14,250 bases of DNA from Nitrospirota bacterium (GCA_016195585.1 JACPZJ010000024.1:1-14250), one strand, 5' to 3'; counted from the first letter of the stretch, positions 5,368 through 13,870 are shown. Program-made: numbers and translations. Notes: generated by a model not told the origin, from the letters alone.

Positions 5368-7137
5368 TTATTCATCTTCTTTCTTATTATTGACCTTCCT
5401 TGCCACAGCGCCCAGACTGAGATCAATATCATCCTGCGTCTTTAAATAGTCTGCAACATCTGCCTTCTCCATGTCTTTTTTATATGTCTTTATGCTCAGG
5501 CCAATCTTCCTGTCTTTTTTATCCACCTTTATAACCTTGGCTGCAACCTCAGAACCGACTGTGAAGGCTGTTTCAATCTTTGCCGGAGGCTCTACTCCTG
5601 CCTCAGAGGAATGGATAAGCCCTTCTACTCCTTCCTCCAGCTCAACAAATATGCCAAAGTCTGCAACCTTCGCAACCTTTCCCTTTACAGATGTTCCGAC
5701 CTTATACCTTTCCGGAATCTCCTTTTCCCATGGGTCAGGTGTGAGCTGTTTTATGCCGAGAGAGACACGCTCCTTTTCACTATCAATCTTTAATACCACC
5801 GCCTCTATTTGCTGACCTTTCTTCAGCGCCTCTGACGGGTGTTTTATATGTTTTGTCCATGAAATATCTGAGACATGTATCAAACCATCCACACCCTCTT
5901 CAAGTCCGACGAAGGCGCCAAATTCAGTAATATTCTTAATCTTCCCTTCTATCCTTGTGCCAACAGGATATTTACTCCTCACAATCTCCCATGGATTGGG
6001 AATTATCTGCTTCATGCCGAGGGATATCTTCCTATTCGCTTTATCTATTGAAATGACAACAGCCTCAACAACATCCCCTGGTGAAACTATCTTTGATGGA
6101 TGCTTCAGCTCATGAGACCATGACATCTCTGAAACATGTATCAGGCCTTCAACCCCGTGCTCAAGTTCAATAAAGGCGCCGTAATCTGTAATACTCACCA
6201 CCCTCCCCCTCATCCTTGTGCCAGGCGGGTACTTTTTATCTGCCTCTTTCCATGGATCCTCTGTCTTCTGCTTATATCCGAGGGAGACCCTGTTTGTATC
6301 CTTGTCATACTTTAGCACAAGGACGCTAATCTTATTACCTACAGAAAATACCTCGGAAGGATGGTTTACCCTTCCCCACGAGATATCAGTAATATGGAGG
6401 AGGCCGTCTATGCCGCCAAGGTCAATAAAGACACCGTATTCAGTAATATTCTTCACAGTGCCCTCAACAAGCTGGCCTTCTGTCATGTTTTCAAGGAGCC
6501 TTTTTCTGGTGCTGTCCCTCCTTTCCTCCAGCACCGCCCTTCTTGACATAACAACATTTCCCCTCTTATTATTCATCTTGATAATCCGCATCGGGAAGGT
6601 CTGGCCTATTAATCTATCTATATCCTTTAAAGGACGGAGGTCAATGTGAGAGCTCGGGAGGAATGCCTTTACGCCGATATCAACAGTCATCCCGCCCTTT
6701 ATCTTTGATGTTATTTTCCCCTGAACTATCTCATTATTTCTATATGCCCTTTCAATATCAATCCATATCAGCACCTTATCAGCCTTTTCCTTTGAGAGAA
6801 TAAGATTCCCATCGTTATCCTCACGCTCCTCTAAATAGACATTAATCATATCGCCTATCTTTATCTTGGAAAGGTCATGCGGTGTGAATTCTTCAATAGG
6901 GATCATGCCTTCTGACTTGAAACCTATATCCACCATTACGCCATCCCTGTGTATGGCCATTACTGTTCCCTTTACAATTGATCCCTCTTCAATCTTAGTG
7001 AAGGTCTCATCATAAAGTTTGGATAGTTCGCCATTCTGGCCTTTGCCGCTGGCAGCGTCATTCTCTCCCAATTCATCCTTCCACTTCAAATGTCTCTTAA
7101 ATTCATGTTCGTGACTCCCGCTGTCCTCTTTCTCCAT
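5368..7137 (-). CDS. rpsA: 30S ribosomal protein S1
   Basis: This is a 589-aa protein with six S1 (OB-fold) repeats at about residues 52-118, 136-201, 220-289, 305-376, 392-463 and 479-550. Repeats 3-6 carry the canonical G-x-V-x-x-I-T-x-[YF]-G-x-F pattern and GLIHVS/GLLHIT cores that bind mRNA. The first two are divergent, as in E. coli, where they dock on the ribosome. A charged N-terminal extension of about 45 residues precedes repeat 1, and a Lys/Asp-rich tail follows repeat 6. The ATG at 7135-7137 is the only in-frame start near; AAGGG lies four bases and AGGAGG 13 bases upstream, an unusual arrangement. It follows ispH by 34 bases, a pairing known in several phyla, sometimes as a fusion. 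Confidence 0.97.
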   Translation of the reverse strand: MEKEDSGSHEHEFKRHLKWKDELGENDAASGKGQNGELSKLYDETFTKIEEGSIVKGTVMAIHRDGVMVDIGFKSEGMIPIEEFTPHDLSKIKIGDMINVYLEEREDNDGNLILSKEKADKVLIWIDIERAYRNNEIVQGKITSKIKGGMTVDIGVKAFLPSSHIDLRPLKDIDRLIGQTFPMRIIKMNNKRGNVVMSRRAVLEERRDSTRKRLLENMTEGQLVEGTVKNITEYGVFIDLGGIDGLLHITDISWGRVNHPSEVFSVGNKISVLVLKYDKDTNRVSLGYKQKTEDPWKEADKKYPPGTRMRGRVVSITDYGAFIELEHGVEGLIHVSEMSWSHELKHPSKIVSPGDVVEAVVISIDKANRKISLGMKQIIPNPWEIVRSKYPVGTRIEGKIKNITEFGAFVGLEEGVDGLIHVSDISWTKHIKHPSEALKKGQQIEAVVLKIDSEKERVSLGIKQLTPDPWEKEIPERYKVGTSVKGKVAKVADFGIFVELEEGVEGLIHSSEAGVEPPAKIETAFTVGSEVAAKVIKVDKKDRKIGLSIKTYKKDMEKADVADYLKTQDDIDLSLGAVARKVNNKKEDE

Positions 7138-7162
7138 CGTGCCCTTAGCACCTCCTACTGAG

Positions 7163-7191
7163 ATTATACTCCTAACCTATCCTCCCTTTAA
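7163..7191 (-). promoter_or_regulatory. possible internal promoter for rpsA
   Basis: On the minus strand a perfect TATAAT (7168-7163) lies in the ispH-rpsA gap, with a weak TTAAAG 17 bases upstream inside the end of ispH. An extra promoter in front of rpsA would make sense for a highly expressed ribosomal gene. The poor -35 box leaves this uncertain. Confidence 0.3.
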
Positions 7192-8020
7192 TATCCTTTA
7201 ATTTATGAATAACCTCATTTATTATCCAGTCAGGTGTTGATGCGCCTGCTGTAATGCCAACCTTCTTTATACCCTTAAACCACTTCTCCTTAATCTCATC
7301 CGCCACCTCAATATGGTATACACTCTCTGTCTCCTCTTTACATATTGCAGCAAGGCGGCTTGTATTTGCGCTGTTCCTGCCGCCGACTACAAGCATTACA
7401 TCAACATCCTTTGCTATCTCTCTTGTCTCGGCCTGCCTTATACTCGTGGCATCACATATAGTATTTAAAATCTTTACATCATGCGCCGCCTTCAGGGCCT
7501 CATCTATCACCTTCAGGAGATTTATCCTTGACTGGGTTGTCTGGCTGACAATGCCCACCTTTTTGCCTTTTAATAATCCTGCTAATCCCTCTCCTGTCTC
7601 TGTAACAATAACCCCATCGCCTGCATAACCGATGATACTCTTAACCTCCGGGTGTTTCTCATCGCCAACTATAACTATCTGATAGCCTTCTTTTCTCAGC
7701 TTTGTTGCATGCTGCTGCGCCTTTTTTACAAAGGGGCATGTGGCATCAATAATCTTATTTCCCTGTTTATTTATACCTTCTATAACCTGCGGGGTCACAC
7801 CATGAGACCGTAAGATAACCACACTTTTATTAGTATCCGTATACGATTCTACTGCATTTACCCCTTCCTCTGCAAGTTTTTTTACCACCTGAGGGTTATG
7901 AATAATAGGGCCTAATGTATAGACATCCTTCCCATAGCTCTTTGCAGTATCAAAGGCAAGTTTAATCGCCCTCTTTACACCAAAACAAAAGCCGGCATTC
8001 TTTGCGACTAAGATTTCCAT
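7172..8020 (-). CDS. ispH: 4-hydroxy-3-methylbut-2-enyl diphosphate reductase
   Basis: IspH (LytB) is the last enzyme of the MEP isoprenoid pathway, an iron-sulfur reductase making IPP and DMAPP from HMBPP. From the ATG at 8018-8020 (282 aa) the three cluster cysteines are Cys12 (NAGFCFGV), Cys95 (DATCPFV) and Cys189 (NTICDAT). Substrate-binding residues are visible: His41, His73 (RSHG), His123 and Glu125 in EKHPEV, and the SANTSRL motif. I chose 8020 over an in-frame ATG at 8035 because GGAG sits at good spacing before 8020 and family members start just ahead of the AKNAGFCFG block. The leader upstream lies in the AT-rich palindromic element 8034-8120. Confidence 0.96.
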   Translation of the reverse strand: MEILVAKNAGFCFGVKRAIKLAFDTAKSYGKDVYTLGPIIHNPQVVKKLAEEGVNAVESYTDTNKSVVILRSHGVTPQVIEGINKQGNKIIDATCPFVKKAQQHATKLRKEGYQIVIVGDEKHPEVKSIIGYAGDGVIVTETGEGLAGLLKGKKVGIVSQTTQSRINLLKVIDEALKAAHDVKILNTICDATSIRQAETREIAKDVDVMLVVGGRNSANTSRLAAICKEETESVYHIEVADEIKEKWFKGIKKVGITAGASTPDWIINEVIHKLKDIKGRIG

Positions 8021-8033
8021 CTCGCTTCGCTCC

Positions 8034-8120
8034 ATTGTAAAATGAAAATTGCAAAATTTAAATTGTAAATTTATTTTCCTTCATTTTAAAATTTTCAATT
8101 TCCAATTTTCAATTTACAAT
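8034..8120. repeat. AT-rich inverted repeat between plsC and ispH
   Basis: The ends are inverted copies: 8034-8054 matches the reverse complement of 8100-8120 at 19 of 21 bases (outermost ATTGTAA / TTACAAT). The interior is made of repeated AAATTG/CAATTT-like words. It fills the whole plsC-ispH gap, supplies the TAA stop of plsC at one end and ends beside the GGAG ribosome site of ispH at the other. It resembles a small non-coding palindromic insertion. The inverted ends are seen directly; mobility is inference. Confidence 0.75.
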
Positions 8121-8731
8121 AATTCCTCTTTTAACTCTGCGATCCCTTCCATTATCCTTTTACTGATATCGCTATAAAGATCTTTATTGCCCCTATTCTC
8201 TTCTATCATCCCTGTAAAGTCAATAGGTTTCCCAAAGCTGACAATCACCTTTTTAAAACGAAGCCTCTTTGAATCCCTCGGAAGAACCTCTTCAGAGCCT
8301 TTAATATATGCCGGGACAACCTTTGCGCCGCTCAGGGCGACTATCATCCCCACACCAGCCTTTCCCTCCCTAAGCCTTCCGTCCCTGCTCCTTGTCCCTT
8401 CAGGAAAGAGGAGCATAGGCTCTCCCTTTTTTAATCTCCTTACAGCCTCCTTTATTGCGCCGCTGTCCCCAGTGCCCCTTTTAACCGGAAAGGCCTTCCA
8501 CTTTCTTAAAATCCATGCAAAGACAGGATTACGAAAGAGGTCATCACGGGCCATGTAATTTACCCTTCTGCTTATTACGCACCCGACAAATGGCGGGTCA
8601 AGATAGCTCACATGATTGGATGCGATTATCACGCCGCCCTTCTTGGGTATATTGCTGTGCCCTATAACCTTTACCCTAAAAAAGACCTTTGCTATTATAA
8701 AAAATATCAGATGAAATACAGCATAAAACAT
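8114..8731 (-). CDS. plsC: 1-acyl-sn-glycerol-3-phosphate acyltransferase
   Basis: This 205-aa membrane-associated enzyme transfers an acyl group to lysophosphatidic acid to make phosphatidic acid. An N-terminal hydrophobic stretch (1-20) is followed by the catalytic HX4D motif NHVSYLD (His40, Asp45), an FPVKRG block at 81-86 and the glycerophosphate-binding FPEGTRSRDG at 109-118. A VPAYIKG segment near 155 is block IV. The ATG at 8729-8731 lacks a strong ribosome site because the sequence upstream is the C/G-rich repeat. The stop is the first codon inside the AT-rich element. A position between cmk and ispH is known in several Gram-negative lineages. Confidence 0.94.
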   Translation of the reverse strand: MFYAVFHLIFFIIAKVFFRVKVIGHSNIPKKGGVIIASNHVSYLDPPFVGCVISRRVNYMARDDLFRNPVFAWILRKWKAFPVKRGTGDSGAIKEAVRRLKKGEPMLLFPEGTRSRDGRLREGKAGVGMIVALSGAKVVPAYIKGSEEVLPRDSKRLRFKKVIVSFGKPIDFTGMIEENRGNKDLYSDISKRIMEGIAELKEELL

Positions 8732-8742
8732 TTCTCAGTATC

Positions 8743-8858
8743 CCCCTCACCCTCCCCTCTCCCCCAAGGGGAGAGGGTATCTTTTATTTTACCTCACCAA
8801 AGGGGAGAGGGCACCTCTTATTTCCTCTCCCCGATGGGGAGAGGATTAAGGTGAGGGG
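8743..8858. repeat. compound palindromic repeat spanning the 3' end of cmk
   Basis: Outer arms CCCCTCACC (8743-8751) and GGTGAGGGG (8850-8858) pair perfectly. Inside are two strong hairpins: CCCTCTCCCC/GGGGAGAGGG (8755-8764, 8768-8777, loop CAA) and CCTCTCCCC/GGGGAGAGG (8824-8832, 8836-8844, loop GAT). A partial third unit has CCTCACC at 8792-8798 and GGGGAGAGGG at 8802-8811. It looks like two or more copies of one short palindromic unit laid end to end. It covers the cmk-plsC gap and the last codons and stop of cmk. Confidence 0.88.
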
Positions 8859-9540
8859 TCTTTGCCTTTACCTGTTTTTTGGAAATCTCATTCAGCATCT
8901 TTTTCACCACACCCTCTGCATCAAGTCCTGTAGAGTCTATTACAATAGCATCCTCTGCTATGCAGAGAGGCGCAATATCCCTCTTTGTATCATTATGGTC
9001 CCTTTTTCTTATGTCTTCTGTTGTATCCTCTATTTTTATATCCAGACCCTTTGCCTTGAGTTCGCTGTATCTCCTGCGGCCCCTCTCCTTCACATCAGCA
9101 TCAAGAAAGAATTTAATATCTGCATCAGGAAAGACAACTGTGCCAATGTCCCTGCCTTCAAGCACAGCGCCGCCCTCTTTTCCAAACTGCCTCTGAAGCT
9201 CCAGCAGCCTCTTTCTTACGCAGGGGGCAGCAGAGACCTTAGATGACAGCATCCCTATCTCAGGCGTTCTAATATAATTGCTGGCATCCATGTTATCTAT
9301 AAATATCCTTTCCTCTCCGCTTATCAATCTTATTTCAATCTCGGTTTCCTTACACAGCCTCTCCAGCGATGACTCATCATTTACATCAATACCTTTTTTT
9401 TTTGCCTTCCATGCAATGGCACGGTACATTGCACCCGTATCCACATATATATATCCCAGTCTCTTTGCAGTAAGTCTGGCCGCTGTGCTTTTGCCTGCGC
9501 CTGATGGGCCGTCAATAGCAATGATTAATTCCTTTCGCAA
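8818..9540 (-). CDS. cmk: cytidylate kinase
   Basis: This enzyme phosphorylates CMP and dCMP with ATP. It has the P-loop GPSGAGKST (11-19), the DTGAMYRA nucleotide-binding motif (34-41), the LEGRDIGTVVFPDA segment (127-140), the basic lid RGRRRYSEL and the RDHNDTKRD motif (180-188), all typical of bacterial Cmk. The TTG start (9538-9540) has GAGGT nine bases upstream, inside the end of aroA six bases away. The last 15 residues (KTPHLNPLPIGERK region) are not Cmk-like. They are encoded by the palindromic repeat, which also supplies the TAA, so the original stop was probably lost upstream. The catalytic core is complete, so the enzyme should be active. Confidence 0.96.
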   Translation of the reverse strand: MRKELIIAIDGPSGAGKSTAARLTAKRLGYIYVDTGAMYRAIAWKAKKKGIDVNDESSLERLCKETEIEIRLISGEERIFIDNMDASNYIRTPEIGMLSSKVSAAPCVRKRLLELQRQFGKEGGAVLEGRDIGTVVFPDADIKFFLDADVKERGRRRYSELKAKGLDIKIEDTTEDIRKRDHNDTKRDIAPLCIAEDAIVIDSTGLDAEGVVKKMLNEISKKQVKAKTPHLNPLPIGERK

Positions 9541-9546
9541 AATCTA

Positions 9547-10836
9547 TCACCTCTTCAATAAATTCAGCTTCTCCATAAAATCCGGAAAGGATGTATTTAT
9601 CCATTCTGTATCCTCTATTATTGTCTCGCCGTCTGCCCTGAGTCCTGCAATAATAAGGGCCATCGCAACCCTGTGGTCGCAATAGCTCTTGCAGACAGCG
9701 CCAGAAAGCCTCTCCCTGCCTGCAATCCTTAACCCATCATCAAACTCCTCTATATCAACGCCCATCCTTCTTAAACCATCTGCCATTGCTGCAATCCTGT
9801 CGGACTCCTTTACACGAAGCTCCTTTGCATCACGGATTACTGTCTCTCCATCTGCAAGCGCGCCTGCAACGCACAAAATTGGAAACTCATCAATAGCCCT
9901 CGGCACAAGCCCGCCGGATATAACAGCGCCCTTTAATGGCGAATATCTTATCCTGATATCTGCCACAGGCTCAAGACCAAAATCCCTCTTATTTAATATC
10001 TCTATATCAGCCCCCATCATTTTTAATATATCTATTATTCCTGTCCTTGTGGAATTAATGCCTGTGTCCCTGATAATAACATCAGAGCCTTCCACAACAG
10101 ATGCAGCCACCATAAAAAAAGCCGCAGAGGAGATGTCTCCTGGTATCTTTAACTCAGCGCCCTTTAACCTCTGGCCGCCCTTTATGCTGACTGATAATCC
10201 CTTCTCTTTAATCTCGGCGCCGAGATATCTCAGCATCCTCTCTGTGTGGTCGCGGGATTTCATCGGCTCTGTGATTTTAGTCTCTCCTTCTGCATATAAT
10301 CCTGCCAAGAGGAGAGAGGATTTTACCTGTGCGCTTGAGATCGGTGAATTATAATCTATTCCCTTTAGCTTTGTGCCTTTAATAGCAACAGGCGCATTAA
10401 TATCATTCTCCCTCCCGCTTATATCTGCACCCATCATCTTAAGAGGCTTTATCACACGGCCCATGGGTCTCTTTCTTAAAGAAGAATCGCCTGTAAGAAC
10501 AGAAAAAAAACCTTGACCTGCCAAGAGGCCTGTCAGAAGCCTTATACCTGTGCCTGAGTTGCCGAGGTCAAGGACATTCTCAGGCTCCCTCAATCCCAAG
10601 AGCCCCTTTCCATTCACAATAATAGATTCCGTACCAATGCCCTCTATATCTACCCCGAGGTTTAACATCGCCCTCGCAGAGTTTATTGTATCCTCTGCCG
10701 TCAGGAAGCCTGTTATCCTTGTTTTGCCTTCGGATATGCCGCCTATCATAACAGCCCTGTGGGAAATGGACTTATCCCCGGGCGCCTTTATCTCACCCTT
10801 TAATGCCTTTGTCAGATTGACCTTTAATGTCTTCAC
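9547..10836 (-). CDS. aroA: 3-phosphoshikimate 1-carboxyvinyltransferase (EPSP synthase)
   Basis: This is the sixth enzyme of the shikimate pathway, joining shikimate-3-phosphate and PEP. Over 429 aa it shows the PGDKSISHRA start (19-28), LGNSGTGIRLL (91-101), GDSSLRKRPMGR (116-127), SSAQVKSSLLLAGL, the catalytic Asp in AIDEFP, VKESDRI and CDHRVAMAL. The RPMxR form resembles Bacillus-type enzymes more than the E. coli type; this subclass call is tentative. The start is GTG at 10834-10836, whose GTGA overlaps the stop of tyrA by four bases. cmk follows after six bases. Confidence 0.97.
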   Translation of the reverse strand: MKTLKVNLTKALKGEIKAPGDKSISHRAVMIGGISEGKTRITGFLTAEDTINSARAMLNLGVDIEGIGTESIIVNGKGLLGLREPENVLDLGNSGTGIRLLTGLLAGQGFFSVLTGDSSLRKRPMGRVIKPLKMMGADISGRENDINAPVAIKGTKLKGIDYNSPISSAQVKSSLLLAGLYAEGETKITEPMKSRDHTERMLRYLGAEIKEKGLSVSIKGGQRLKGAELKIPGDISSAAFFMVAASVVEGSDVIIRDTGINSTRTGIIDILKMMGADIEILNKRDFGLEPVADIRIRYSPLKGAVISGGLVPRAIDEFPILCVAGALADGETVIRDAKELRVKESDRIAAMADGLRRMGVDIEEFDDGLRIAGRERLSGAVCKSYCDHRVAMALIIAGLRADGETIIEDTEWINTSFPDFMEKLNLLKR

Positions 10837-11699
10837 TTAAGCCTTTCCCTCACCGCCCTTGCCTTTTCAAACTCTTTTATAAGCCCCCTGCCGTTTCCAT
10901 CCTTGATATATCTTTTTATCTTATTAAGATTCTTCTGATACTGATTAATCATGGCAATAATATTTTCCCTGTTATTTAAAAATATATCCAGCCACATCTC
11001 AGGGGAGCTCTCTGCAATCCTTGTAAAGTCCTTAAATCCGCCGCCAGAGAAGGATATAAAATTATTTCCTTTTTCTTTAATCTCTGCCACTGTGTTTACA
11101 AGTGAGTAGGCAGCAATATGCGGCAGATGGCTGACTGCGCCGAGCGCCTTATCATGCAGCATCGGATCCATTAATACCACCTCAGCGCCAACAGCCTTCC
11201 ATAATGCAGATATTTTTTTAAGCGCCGTTGTATTTGTCTTTGATGTTGGCGTCAGGATGCATCTTGTGCCTTCAAAGAGCCTTGGGGTTGCAGCCTTAAC
11301 CCCTGACCTTTCCTTTCCTGCTATTGGGTGGCCGCCGACAAAGAATACACCCTTTGGAAGCAGGCCTTCTATCCTGCTGACCAGCCTGCCCTTTACGCTT
11401 CCCACATCTGTAACAATTGCACCCTGTTTAATGCCCGGTATCATCTGCCTGATGCATCTTTCAAAACTTCCAACAGGCGTGGCAATAACAATCAGATCAG
11501 CGTCCTTTACAGCCTTTGACATGTCATGTGTGTAGTTATCAATAACCTTTAGCCTAACTGCCTCTCTCAGGTTAGCCGCCCCTCTGCCGAATCCTATTAT
11601 CTCTTTTACAATGCCCTTTTCCCTGCCTGCCATTGCGAGTGAGCCGCCGATAAGCCCGACTCCAACAACCGCAATTCGTCTAAAAAAGGGGGTGGCCAT
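10833..11699 (-). CDS. tyrA: prephenate dehydrogenase
   Basis: This NAD(P)-dependent enzyme oxidatively decarboxylates prephenate (or arogenate) on the way to tyrosine. It is 288 aa with an N-terminal Rossmann motif GVGLIGGS (13-20), the catalytic region GGHPIAGKERSG with His124, and SHLPH with His191 in the helical C-terminal domain. There is no fused chorismate mutase or ACT domain, so feedback inhibition by tyrosine through an ACT domain is not expected. The ATG at 11697-11699 has only a distant GGAG. It lies seven bases after aroF and overlaps aroA by four. Prephenate versus arogenate preference cannot be read from the sequence by eye. Confidence 0.95.
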   Translation of the reverse strand: MATPFFRRIAVVGVGLIGGSLAMAGREKGIVKEIIGFGRGAANLREAVRLKVIDNYTHDMSKAVKDADLIVIATPVGSFERCIRQMIPGIKQGAIVTDVGSVKGRLVSRIEGLLPKGVFFVGGHPIAGKERSGVKAATPRLFEGTRCILTPTSKTNTTALKKISALWKAVGAEVVLMDPMLHDKALGAVSHLPHIAAYSLVNTVAEIKEKGNNFISFSGGGFKDFTRIAESSPEMWLDIFLNNRENIIAMINQYQKNLNKIKRYIKDGNGRGLIKEFEKARAVRERLK

Positions 11700-11705
11700 T
11701 ACAGA

Positions 11706-12722
11706 TTAAAGCTCCCTTCCAACAGCCTGTGCAACCAATCTCAATTCTTTCATCAATTCCTTGAATACCTTTGGCTTTAATGACTGCTCGCCGTCAGAGA
11801 AGGCCTCTTCTGGATTTGGATGGACCTCAATTATAAGGCCGTCAGCGCCTGCTGCAATCGCTGCCTTTGCCATTGGCGCAACCAGATCCCACTTGCCAAC
11901 GCCATGGCTCGGATCAACAATCACAGGCAGATGGCTAAGTTTCTTTATTACAGGAACAGCGGAGAGGTCAAGTGTATTTCTTGTGTAGGTCTCAAATGTG
12001 CGGATTCCGCGCTCACAGAGCATCACCTTTGTATTTCCCTTTGACATGATATATTCTGCTGACATGAGCAACTCTTTTATAGTTGCAGAAAGGCCGCGCT
12101 TAAGAAGCACAGGTTTTTCATAGCCTCCAACATCGGTCAATAATCTAAAATTCTGCATGTTCCTCGCGCCTATTTGAATTATATCTGTGTACTGTAAGAT
12201 AAGCTCAATATCCCTCGGATCCATGACCTCTGTAATAACCAGTAAGCCTGTCTTCTTCTTTGCCTCTGAAAGGAATTTCAGGCCCTCAGGGCCAAGTCCC
12301 TGAAAGGCATAGGGGGATGTCCTCGGTTTAAAGGCACCGCCGCGGATAAATGTCGCCCCTGCCGCCTTTACATCCTCTGCAATCTGAATAAGCAATTCCT
12401 TTTCCTCTACTGCACAGGGACCTGCCATGACATGTATCCTCTTTCCGCCTATCTTTACGCCATTATCAAATTCTATAACCGTATTCTCCTTTTTAAATTC
12501 CCTGCTCACAAGCTTGAAGGGCTGCAATATGGGCATTACCTTCTCTACACCCGGAAATACCTCAAGGGGCTGATTGGCAAGAACCCTCTCGTCGCCAATG
12601 ACGCCGATTATAGTCCTCTCCTCTCCCTTTGACATATGTATCTGGAGCCCAAAACCCTTTAGCTTCTCCACTATATGATCTATCTGCTCCTTTGTTGCAT
12701 CTGGTTTTAATACTATTATCAT
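11706..12722 (-). CDS. aroF: 3-deoxy-7-phosphoheptulonate synthase (DAHP synthase, type I-beta)
   Basis: This is the first enzyme of the shikimate pathway, condensing PEP and erythrose-4-phosphate. It is 338 aa: an N-terminal ferredoxin-like regulatory domain (about 1-70), as in Thermotoga and Geobacter-type enzymes, then a TIM barrel. Motifs include GPCAVE (101-106, with the metal-ligand Cys103), KPRTSPYAFQGLG (132-144), GARNMQNF, LKRGL and VDPSHGVG. The N-terminal domain in such enzymes mediates inhibition by tyrosine or phenylalanine, so feedback control is likely. The start ATG abuts the TAA of pheA directly, with GGAAAGG as ribosome site. Confidence 0.96.
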   Translation of the reverse strand: MIIVLKPDATKEQIDHIVEKLKGFGLQIHMSKGEERTIIGVIGDERVLANQPLEVFPGVEKVMPILQPFKLVSREFKKENTVIEFDNGVKIGGKRIHVMAGPCAVEEKELLIQIAEDVKAAGATFIRGGAFKPRTSPYAFQGLGPEGLKFLSEAKKKTGLLVITEVMDPRDIELILQYTDIIQIGARNMQNFRLLTDVGGYEKPVLLKRGLSATIKELLMSAEYIMSKGNTKVMLCERGIRTFETYTRNTLDLSAVPVIKKLSHLPVIVDPSHGVGKWDLVAPMAKAAIAAGADGLIIEVHPNPEEAFSDGEQSLKPKVFKELMKELRLVAQAVGREL

Positions 12723-13829
12723 TTAACCTTTCCCCCTTCTTGCCTTGTCGGCAGACAGGTTACCTGCCGCTGGATAGGAGCCGAGTATCTTTAAAAAGAG
12801 GCTCCTCTTTTCCAAATTATTCAATGCCCTCTTTACCCTGTCCTCTTCTATATGACCGTCCATGTCCACATAAAATATATATTCCCACGCCCTCTTTCTT
12901 GAAGGCCTTGACTCTATCTTTGTCAGATTAATCCTGCTTTCTGAAAAGGGTTTAAGCATATTAAAGAGCGCGCCTACTTCATCCTTAACAGAAAACATGA
13001 TGGATGTCTTGTCCTTTCCTGTCCTCGGCAGCGATTTCTTTCCAATTATCAGAAAACGGGTAAAGTTATGGATATTATCCTCAATCCTTCTCTTTGCAAT
13101 CTTCAGGCCGTAGATTTTTGCAGCAAGCTCGCTTGCAATTGCGCCTGCCTGCGGTTCCTCGGCTGACATCTCTGCTGCCTTTGCGCTGCTTGAGACCTCT
13201 GCAATCGGTATCTCAGGGAGATTATTTTCAAGCCAGATGCGGCACTGTGCAGCAGGCTGTGGATGGGAGTATATCTTTCTTATATCCTCCATCCTCCCTG
13301 ACTTTGACATCAGATTATGAGAGACCTCAAGGAGTATCTCGCCAACTATCTTTACATCTGAGTCAACGAAGATATCAAGGGTAGAGCTTACTATGCCTTC
13401 TGTTGAATTTTCTATAGGAACAACGCCGTACTCTGCCTCGCCCTTTTCAACCTCATTAAAAACCTCTTTTATACTGCTTGCGGGCAGATACTGTGCAGAA
13501 TCGCCGAACTGCTGCATGCATGCAAGGTGGGTAAATGTAGCCTTTGGACCGAGATATGCAACGCGTAGCCTCTGCTCAAGGGAAAGGGATGCAGACATTA
13601 TCTCTCTGAATACCGCCCTTACTCCTTCCTGCGGAAAGGGGCCTCTATTCTCACCCTCAAGCCTCTCGTATATCTTTCTTTCTCTCTCAGGGGAGTGAAA
13701 TTCTGCCTTTGCCCCTTTCTTTATCTTGCCGATCTCAATTACAAACCTCGCCCTTCTGTTCAATAGTTCCAGCATACTGGAATCTATTTTATCAATCTTT
13801 TCACGGTATCTTTTTATCTCATCCTTCAA
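12723..13829 (-). CDS. pheA: bifunctional chorismate mutase / prephenate dehydratase (P-protein)
   Basis: This enzyme converts chorismate to prephenate and on to phenylpyruvate, the phenylalanine branch. Over 368 aa there is an AroQ chorismate mutase helix bundle (1-85), a prephenate dehydratase domain (about 89-265) with the catalytic NFTRF motif (255-259), and an ACT domain (about 275-352) with GALFN and the ESRPS motif that binds phenylalanine, so product inhibition is expected. The TTG start has GGAGGT about 12-13 bases upstream, a long spacing; I see no better in-frame start. The last 16 residues beyond LGSYP are unusual and coincide with a small palindrome. First gene of the long operon. 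Confidence 0.95.
   Translation of the reverse strand: MKDEIKRYREKIDKIDSSMLELLNRRARFVIEIGKIKKGAKAEFHSPERERKIYERLEGENRGPFPQEGVRAVFREIMSASLSLEQRLRVAYLGPKATFTHLACMQQFGDSAQYLPASSIKEVFNEVEKGEAEYGVVPIENSTEGIVSSTLDIFVDSDVKIVGEILLEVSHNLMSKSGRMEDIRKIYSHPQPAAQCRIWLENNLPEIPIAEVSSSAKAAEMSAEEPQAGAIASELAAKIYGLKIAKRRIEDNIHNFTRFLIIGKKSLPRTGKDKTSIMFSVKDEVGALFNMLKPFSESRINLTKIESRPSRKRAWEYIFYVDMDGHIEEDRVKRALNNLEKRSLFLKILGSYPAAGNLSADKARRGKG
12749..12769. repeat. small palindrome in the 3' end of pheA
   Basis: CGGCAG (12749-12754) and CTGCCG (12764-12769) pair around a nine-base loop; an alternative hairpin CAGG-TTA-CCTG lies inside. It encodes the Asn-Leu-Ser-Ala-Asp part of the atypical PheA tail. It may be a fragment of a dispersed repeat, but it is short and the case is weaker than for the other elements. 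Confidence 0.4.
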
Positions 13830-13870
13830 ATATGTATAAATACCTCCAGAGGGCTGTAACTTGTGGAAAT

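Noticed and set aside
7138..7171. An autoregulatory leader structure upstream of rpsA
   Set aside because: The gap is only 34 bases with no convincing stem-loop; only a weak internal promoter can be suggested.
8743..8858. The C/G-rich tandem hairpins as a CRISPR array or intrinsic terminator
   Set aside because: There are no regular unique spacers of constant length, and no T-run follows the hairpins on the minus strand.
13830..13870. A leader peptide or attenuator ahead of pheA rich in Phe codons
   Set aside because: The leader is about 35 bases with no small reading frame containing repeated Phe codons and no terminator hairpin.
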